64,000 nucleotides of DNA, taken from Paenibacillus_G elgii_A (lineage in GTDB: Bacteria; Bacillota; Bacilli; Paenibacillales; NBRC-103111). The stretch is taken from contig JBHJMN010000001.1 in the NCBI GenBank assembly GCA_042219835.1, positions 124,001 through 188,000 of the forward strand, given 5' to 3'. The stretch's first letter is position 1. Every line of letters begins with the position of its first letter. Below, piece after piece: positions 60,380 through 64,000 of the stretch. Made by a program: the position numbers and the translations under genes. The notes beneath the pieces were generated by a model. The model saw nothing but the letters and a program-made list of their open reading frames with translations, did not search any database and was not told the DNA's origin.

Positions 60380-60844
60380 ATGAACGGAGATATTTTGCTG
60401 GTGGCGCTGATCATCATCGGTCTGATCGGCCGCTCCCATATTATTACAACGGCCGCCTGCGTGCTGTTGATTATTAAGCTTATTAGCTTGGAACGGTATT
60501 TGCCTACCATCGAACGGCGAGGGCTGGAACTGGGGCTGCTGTTTTTGACGATGGGGGTGTTGGTTCCGTTCGCCAGCGAACGAATTTCCATTAAAGACGT
60601 GACGTCGATGTTCACCACTTGGCCGGGGATCTTGGCCTTGGTCGGGGGCGCAATCGCAACGTACATGAACGGCAAAGGCTTGGAGTTATTAAAAATAGAC
60701 CCACAATTGATTGTGGGTCTTGTCATTGGTTCCATCTTCGGGATTATTTTCTTGAAAGGCATTCCGGTCGGACCGCTGATGGCCGCCGGAATTACCGCTT
60801 TTCTGTTTAAGCTGTTTACGTTCATCTTCGATAAGCTGCGTTAG
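60380..60844 (+). CDS. DUF441 family membrane protein
   Basis: 154 residues with about five membrane helices. LLFLTMGVLVPFASERIS and GIIFLKGIPVGPLMAAGITA are DUF441 markers. Function unknown. A hairpin serving the opposite-strand aspartate kinase lies inside its coding sequence at 60691-60720. It ends 1 bp before the aspartate kinase stop (convergent). Confidence 0.9.
   Translation: MNGDILLVALIIIGLIGRSHIITTAACVLLIIKLISLERYLPTIERRGLELGLLFLTMGVLVPFASERISIKDVTSMFTTWPGILALVGGAIATYMNGKGLELLKIDPQLIVGLVIGSIFGIIFLKGIPVGPLMAAGITAFLFKLFTFIFDKLR
60691..60720 (-). terminator. Aspartate kinase terminator embedded in the DUF441 gene
   Basis: Perfect 10-bp stem AGACCCACAA (60697-60706) / TTGTGGGTCT (60711-60720) with a 4-nt loop; on the minus strand it is followed by ATTTTTAAT. 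It is about 125 bp past the lysC stop and encodes KIDPQLIVGLV within DUF441 on the other strand. Confidence 0.8.
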
Positions 60845-60845
60845 C

Positions 60846-62102
60846 TTATCTCCGTTCGGAAGGGCCGCCCACGAATACGGTCTGATCCGTATCGAGGCCG
60901 TAAGCGCTGTGCAGTGCCGCGATCACTTCGTTCAAACGGTCGTTTTCAATGACGCAGGACGTCTTGATTTCGGACGTGCTCACCAGCAGGATGCTGATGC
61001 CGAGCTCGGAGATGACCTCGAACATTTTGGCCGCGACGCCCGGTGTGCTGACCATGCCCGCGCCGACGATGGATACTTTGACCAGGTTGGTCTCGGAGGT
61101 CACTTGACGGAAGCCGACTTCCGGACGAATCCCTTCGATGACTTGAAGCGCCTTTTCTTGATCGGACAGAGATACGGTGCAGGAGAAATCGGCGAGACCG
61201 TTCTGTACGCCGCTTTGGACGATGATATCCACATCGATTTGCGCATTGGCCAAGGCGGTGAAAACTTTAGCCAGCTGCCCCGGCTTTTCTTCCACTCCCA
61301 AAATACTGATTCTCGCCACATTTTTGTCGTAAGCAATGCCGCGTACTACGATGCCTTGTTCCATCGCCGCTTCCTCCTTCACATTCGTGCCCTCATTATG
61401 ATTGAAGCTGGATCTGACGACCAGCTGTACGTTGTAATTTTTGGCGTATTCCACGGCGCGCGGATGCAGAACCGCTGCCCCGAGATTGGCAAGCTCCAGC
61501 ATTTCGTCGTACGAAATTTCGCTCAGCTTGCGCGCGCACTTCACGATCCGCGGATCGGTAGAATAAATGCCGTCCACATCGGTGAAGATTTCACAGACAT
61601 CCGCTTCAATGGCAGCCGCCAGCGCTACGGCCGTCGTATCCGACCCGCCGCGTCCGAGCGTCGTAATTTCGCCTTCCTCCGTCATACCTTGGAAGCCCGC
61701 AACGATGACGATTTTGCCGTCTGCGATCGCATTGCGGATACGATCCGGGCGCATATCGGTAATGCGCGCCTTGCCATGAAGCGCTTCCGTGTACATGCCG
61801 GCTTGCCAGCCCGTAAACGAAACGGCTTCGTGCCCAAGGCTATGGATCGTCATCGCCAACAGCGCAACCGAAACCTGCTCGCCCGTCGTCAGCAGCATGT
61901 CCATTTCTCTCGCCGGCGGCGTGCCGGGGCACAGTTGTTTGGACAAATCGATCAAATCGTCCGTTGTATCTCCCATGGCCGAAACGACGACGACACAACC
62001 GTGGCCTTCAAGCTTTCGTTCCACGATCCGGTTCGCCACCCGTTTCATCCGCTCCGCGTCACCTACGGAGCTCCCGCCAAATTTCATCACTATCAGAGAC
62101 AA
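60846..62102 (-). CDS. lysC: Aspartate kinase (lysine-sensitive type)
   Basis: 418 residues from TTG 62102 (GGGGAG 9 nt upstream). MKFGGSSVGDAERM, GRGGSDTTAVALAAA and FTDVDGIYSTDPRIV form the kinase site. Two C-terminal ACT domains follow (ISILGVEEKPGQLAKVFTAL and VKVSIVGAGMVSTPGVAAKM). First step of lysine, threonine, methionine and dipicolinate synthesis. No lysine riboswitch is recognisable in the 275-bp gap to 62377; a TATAAT (62150-62155) with weak -35 is the likely promoter. Confidence 0.95.
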   Translation of the reverse strand: MSLIVMKFGGSSVGDAERMKRVANRIVERKLEGHGCVVVVSAMGDTTDDLIDLSKQLCPGTPPAREMDMLLTTGEQVSVALLAMTIHSLGHEAVSFTGWQAGMYTEALHGKARITDMRPDRIRNAIADGKIVIVAGFQGMTEEGEITTLGRGGSDTTAVALAAAIEADVCEIFTDVDGIYSTDPRIVKCARKLSEISYDEMLELANLGAAVLHPRAVEYAKNYNVQLVVRSSFNHNEGTNVKEEAAMEQGIVVRGIAYDKNVARISILGVEEKPGQLAKVFTALANAQIDVDIIVQSGVQNGLADFSCTVSLSDQEKALQVIEGIRPEVGFRQVTSETNLVKVSIVGAGMVSTPGVAAKMFEVISELGISILLVSTSEIKTSCVIENDRLNEVIAALHSAYGLDTDQTVFVGGPSERR

Positions 62103-62377
62103 AGCTGCTCACTCCCCACGCAAACTTTTACATAACTAGTGAGTTATTATATCATAAGCCCTGTCTCTCTTGAAATAGTAAAATATCAACCCGAACAGAC
62201 ATATAACGCGAGTATTCCTTCCTATTCCAAATATGTCATATTCGCCCTTTTTTTGCCACTGTGCGCCGCAGCCAGATGCGCCTGATAGGCCCGGCTCGTT
62301 CCTGCAAACGCTATTCATTTAACGGGACCCGTGGGTCCTTTAGCGTCCTTCAAGCTGTCTAAGCACCGTCCGTGAAG

Positions 62378-62662
62378 CTACGACCGGTTCCGTCGATTGG
62401 CCCATCTCCGCAGCAGGGGCTGCAGGACGAAGGCGTACAAGGCGGCGCTGCCGGCGAACGTCAGCACGTAAAGCCATACGGACGAGTTTGTCATCACCCC
62501 GAAGGAAACCTGCGATTCCAGCACCTGCTTGCTTGAATAAGCGTCGACGATCTTGGGCACATGCCACATGGTGAGAAGCATCCCCGAAATGACTTGCACG
62601 ATAACATATAGAATATGAACTGCCGCTGCGAACAAAAGGGCGTTCCTTATCGTTTTAAGCAT
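62378..62662 (-). CDS. Small two- to three-helix membrane protein
   Basis: 94 residues, ATG preceded by AAGGGGGG. Helices at about 8-32 and 60-82, with a VPKIVDAYSSKQVLESQVS loop between and a basic end. Not recognised. Confidence 0.65.
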   Translation of the reverse strand: MLKTIRNALLFAAAVHILYVIVQVISGMLLTMWHVPKIVDAYSSKQVLESQVSFGVMTNSSVWLYVLTFAGSAALYAFVLQPLLRRWANRRNRS

Positions 62663-62687
62663 CCGTTTCCCCCCTTGAATCTGTCAT

Positions 62688-63191
62688 CTATAGTTTACAT
62701 GCCATCCAGTATTCGTCGAACGACTGGTCACCGATTTTCAATGCGTTCGGTTCCGTGCCGAAGACTTCGAATCCGGCCGAACGGTACAATCGGACCGCCG
62801 GTTCGTTGACGGTCACGACGGACAAATAAACCTGCTCCAGCCCGTCCAGCGAGCGTGCCTCCTCCAGCACATGCTGAAGCAGCGCTTTGGCGATCCCTTT
62901 CCCCTGATGGGCGCTATCCACATACACTCCCCACAGCATGCCTTTATGAGCCAGATTGCGCGAAGACTCCCGCCGAAAGCCAATCATGCCCATCAGCTCG
63001 TTGTTCTCTCCGAACGCTCCCAGCAGAAACTGGTCCGCCGTATTCTGAAAACGGCGGCGAACCTCGTCCATTCCGGTAAGCGACGCGTCCTCGTAGTTCG
63101 ATCCGAACGATTCCGGATGTTCTTTCAGCGATTTTAACCGCAAGCTCCAAAATGCCTCCACGTCTTGAGGCTCCAATTTACGCAGTATCAT
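62688..63191 (-). CDS. GNAT-family N-acetyltransferase
   Basis: 167 residues of the GNAT fold: LMGMIGFRRESSRNLAHKGM, WGVYVDSAHQGKGIAKALLQ (acetyl-CoA loop QxxGxA), then VYLSVVTVNEPAVRLYRSAGF and FEVFGTEPNALKI. The substrate is unknown; a small molecule or a protein N-terminus are both possible. Divergent from merR and sharing a short intergenic region with it. Confidence 0.88.
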   Translation of the reverse strand: MILRKLEPQDVEAFWSLRLKSLKEHPESFGSNYEDASLTGMDEVRRRFQNTADQFLLGAFGENNELMGMIGFRRESSRNLAHKGMLWGVYVDSAHQGKGIAKALLQHVLEEARSLDGLEQVYLSVVTVNEPAVRLYRSAGFEVFGTEPNALKIGDQSFDEYWMACKL

Positions 63192-63228
63192 GACTTATCC
63201 TCACTTTCTAATAGATTGTAAAAAACGA

Positions 63229-63260
63229 TTGACTCTGACACTAATGTCACGGTCTATAAT
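63229..63260 (+). promoter_or_regulatory. MerR-type promoter with overlong spacer and dyad
   Basis: TTGACT (63229-63234), a 20-bp spacer, TATAAT (63255-63260). The spacer has the dyad TGACA-CTAA-TGTCA (63236-63249) within a larger GAC...GTC palindrome 63231-63254. A 19-20 bp spacer with central dyad is the hallmark of promoters opened by MerR-family activators. It also overlaps the gap with the GNAT gene. Confidence 0.8.
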
Positions 63261-63300
63261 GAATCTACGATTCCCAAACCGTCTGAAGGAGGGATGTGCT

Positions 63301-63690
63301 CTGAAAATCGGCGAGCTGTCCAAGGCGACCGGAGCCAGCATCCGATCGCTCCGCTATTATGAGAAACAAGTGCTTATCATGCCGGTCCGTACCGAAAGCG
63401 GCTACCGGGAATATCACAAATTTGCCGTAGAGCAGGTCAAAACGATCCGGTTGTATCTGAAGCTGGGCTTGTCTACTGAGCAGATTGCCGGTTTTCTGCA
63501 CTGCGTGCTCTTGAACAAAGAAGCGTTCTGCAACGAGGTATTGCCCGTTTACCAGCAGAAGCTGAAGGAAATCGACGAGCAAATCCAGACACTGGTCCGG
63601 ATCAGGTTCAATCTGGAGGAGCGCATACAATCTATTCTATCGGAACAAACCGATAATGAATCCATGGAGGGAACAAGCAATGGGTCCTAA
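63301..63690 (+). CDS. MerR-family regulator (CTG start)
   Basis: 129 residues read from CTG 63301, with AAGGAGGG 8 nt upstream. The only upstream ATG in frame near it (63259) lies inside the -10 element and before the likely transcription start. MerR helix-turn-helix (KIGELSKATGASIRSLRYYE) and wing, then a long dimerisation helix (LPVYQQKLKEIDEQIQTLVR). Cys68 and Cys77 stand in the effector part (LHCVLLNKEAFC), a possible redox or metal sensor. Overlaps the thioredoxin gene by 11 bp. Confidence 0.85.
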   Translation: MKIGELSKATGASIRSLRYYEKQVLIMPVRTESGYREYHKFAVEQVKTIRLYLKLGLSTEQIAGFLHCVLLNKEAFCNEVLPVYQQKLKEIDEQIQTLVRIRFNLEERIQSILSEQTDNESMEGTSNGS

Positions 63691-64000
63691 AACAAGCAAC
63701 GATGCCGAATTTTCCGAGAATATCCGCCAATCTGAATTGACACTGGTCGATTTTACCGCCGCGTGGTGCCCGCCGTGCAAAAGGCTGAACCCGCTGCTGG
63801 AGGAGCTCGGACAAGAACTGGGAGAGCGCGTGATGATCCTGAAGGTGGACGTCGACGCTTCGCCGCACATTGCGGCCCGATTCGGGGTGATGTCGATGCC
63901 GACGGTCATCCTGCTCAAGGATGGCGAGCCTGTCGAAAGACTGGTCGGCTTGAGGCCGAAAGAGACCTACCGCAGCTTGATTGCCAAGTATTCGGCTGTG
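63680..64000 (+). CDS. Thioredoxin (3' end cut by window edge)
   Basis: 107 codons from ATG 63680 without a stop in the window. Active site AAWCPPCKRL (WCPPC, where most thioredoxins have WCGPC), cis-Pro in SMPTVILLKDGEPVERLVG. Its start overlaps the merR end, so the regulator and thioredoxin are coupled. The Pro-Pro in the CxxC should shift the redox potential from that of classical thioredoxin. Confidence 0.92.
   Translation, partial: MGPKTSNDAEFSENIRQSELTLVDFTAAWCPPCKRLNPLLEELGQELGERVMILKVDVDASPHIAARFGVMSMPTVILLKDGEPVERLVGLRPKETYRSLIAKYSAV

Noticed and set aside
62103..62377. Possible lysine riboswitch before aspartate kinase
   Set aside because: The conserved L-box elements are not seen; only a TATAAT with weak -35 and a GGACCC/GGGTCC palindrome with a 2-nt loop were found.

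Overview
The window reads as a chromosomal segment of an endospore-forming Bacillota of the Paenibacillus type. Base composition is moderately GC-rich. Nearly every gene has a strong GGAGG-like ribosome binding site, and GTG and TTG starts are common. Core gene order (sigF operon, punA/deoB/xerD/fur/spoIIM, nudF, bkd, spo0A-spoIVB-recN-argR-tlyA-dxs-ispA-xseBA-folD-nusB-asp23-accCB-spoIIIA) follows the familiar Bacillus/Paenibacillus arrangement. No rRNA, tRNA, CRISPR array or intact insertion sequence was seen. The organism assignment is an inference from gene content and synteny.

Layout. 1-7.7 kb: spoVA genes, the spoIIAA-spoIIAB-sigF switch, dacF, a YhcN-type spore lipoprotein and pdp. 7.8-12.5 kb: an accessory segment breaking the usual pdp/punA neighbourhood. 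It holds a CuA-domain protein, a 26-aa spore-protein-like ORF with a sigma-G-like promoter, csaA, a GntR/ABC operon whose ATPase is broken twice, a glutathione peroxidase scrap and two AT-rich unknown genes, one frameshifted. 12.5-24.3 kb: two divergent purine nucleoside phosphorylases, deoB, xerD, yqzK, ald, fur, spoIIM, an endonuclease Q homologue, nudF, mciZ, a DUF3866 gene, a PepT-like peptidase and a 31-aa Prli42-type gene. 24.4-29.4 kb: branched-chain 2-oxo acid dehydrogenase (bkdAA-AB-B plus lpdV). 29.5-32.8 kb: yqzF, then a SteA homologue with two lipid-linked glycan enzymes. 32.9-35.6 kb: a second accessory patch with small unknown genes, an XRE regulator and two frameshifted genes. 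35.8-58.6 kb: spo0A, a secreted repeat protein, spoIVB, recN, argR, tlyA, dxs, ispA, xseBA, folD, nusB, the Asp23/AmaP group, accBC, spoIIIAA-AH and yqhV. 58.7-64 kb: sulfolactate biosynthesis (comA, comB), DUF441, aspartate kinase, small genes and a MerR-thioredoxin pair cut by the right edge.

How it works together. Much of the window is sporulation machinery: Spo0A with sigma-H and 0A sites in front of it, the sigma-F partner switch with a sigma-H-like promoter, SpoIIM, the sigma-E-like promoter of the spoIIIA feeding-tube operon, SpoIVB, MciZ, SpoVA proteins and sulfolactate synthesis. The remainder is nucleoside salvage, branched-chain acyl-CoA supply, fatty-acid initiation, isoprenoid and one-carbon metabolism, and DNA repair. 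Promoter positions help fix starts: the spoIIAA and merR upstream ATGs lie inside the predicted -10 elements, so TTG and CTG starts are preferred. Lesions (frameshifts, nonsense codon, gene scraps) fall only in the two accessory patches, while the core genes read through cleanly.
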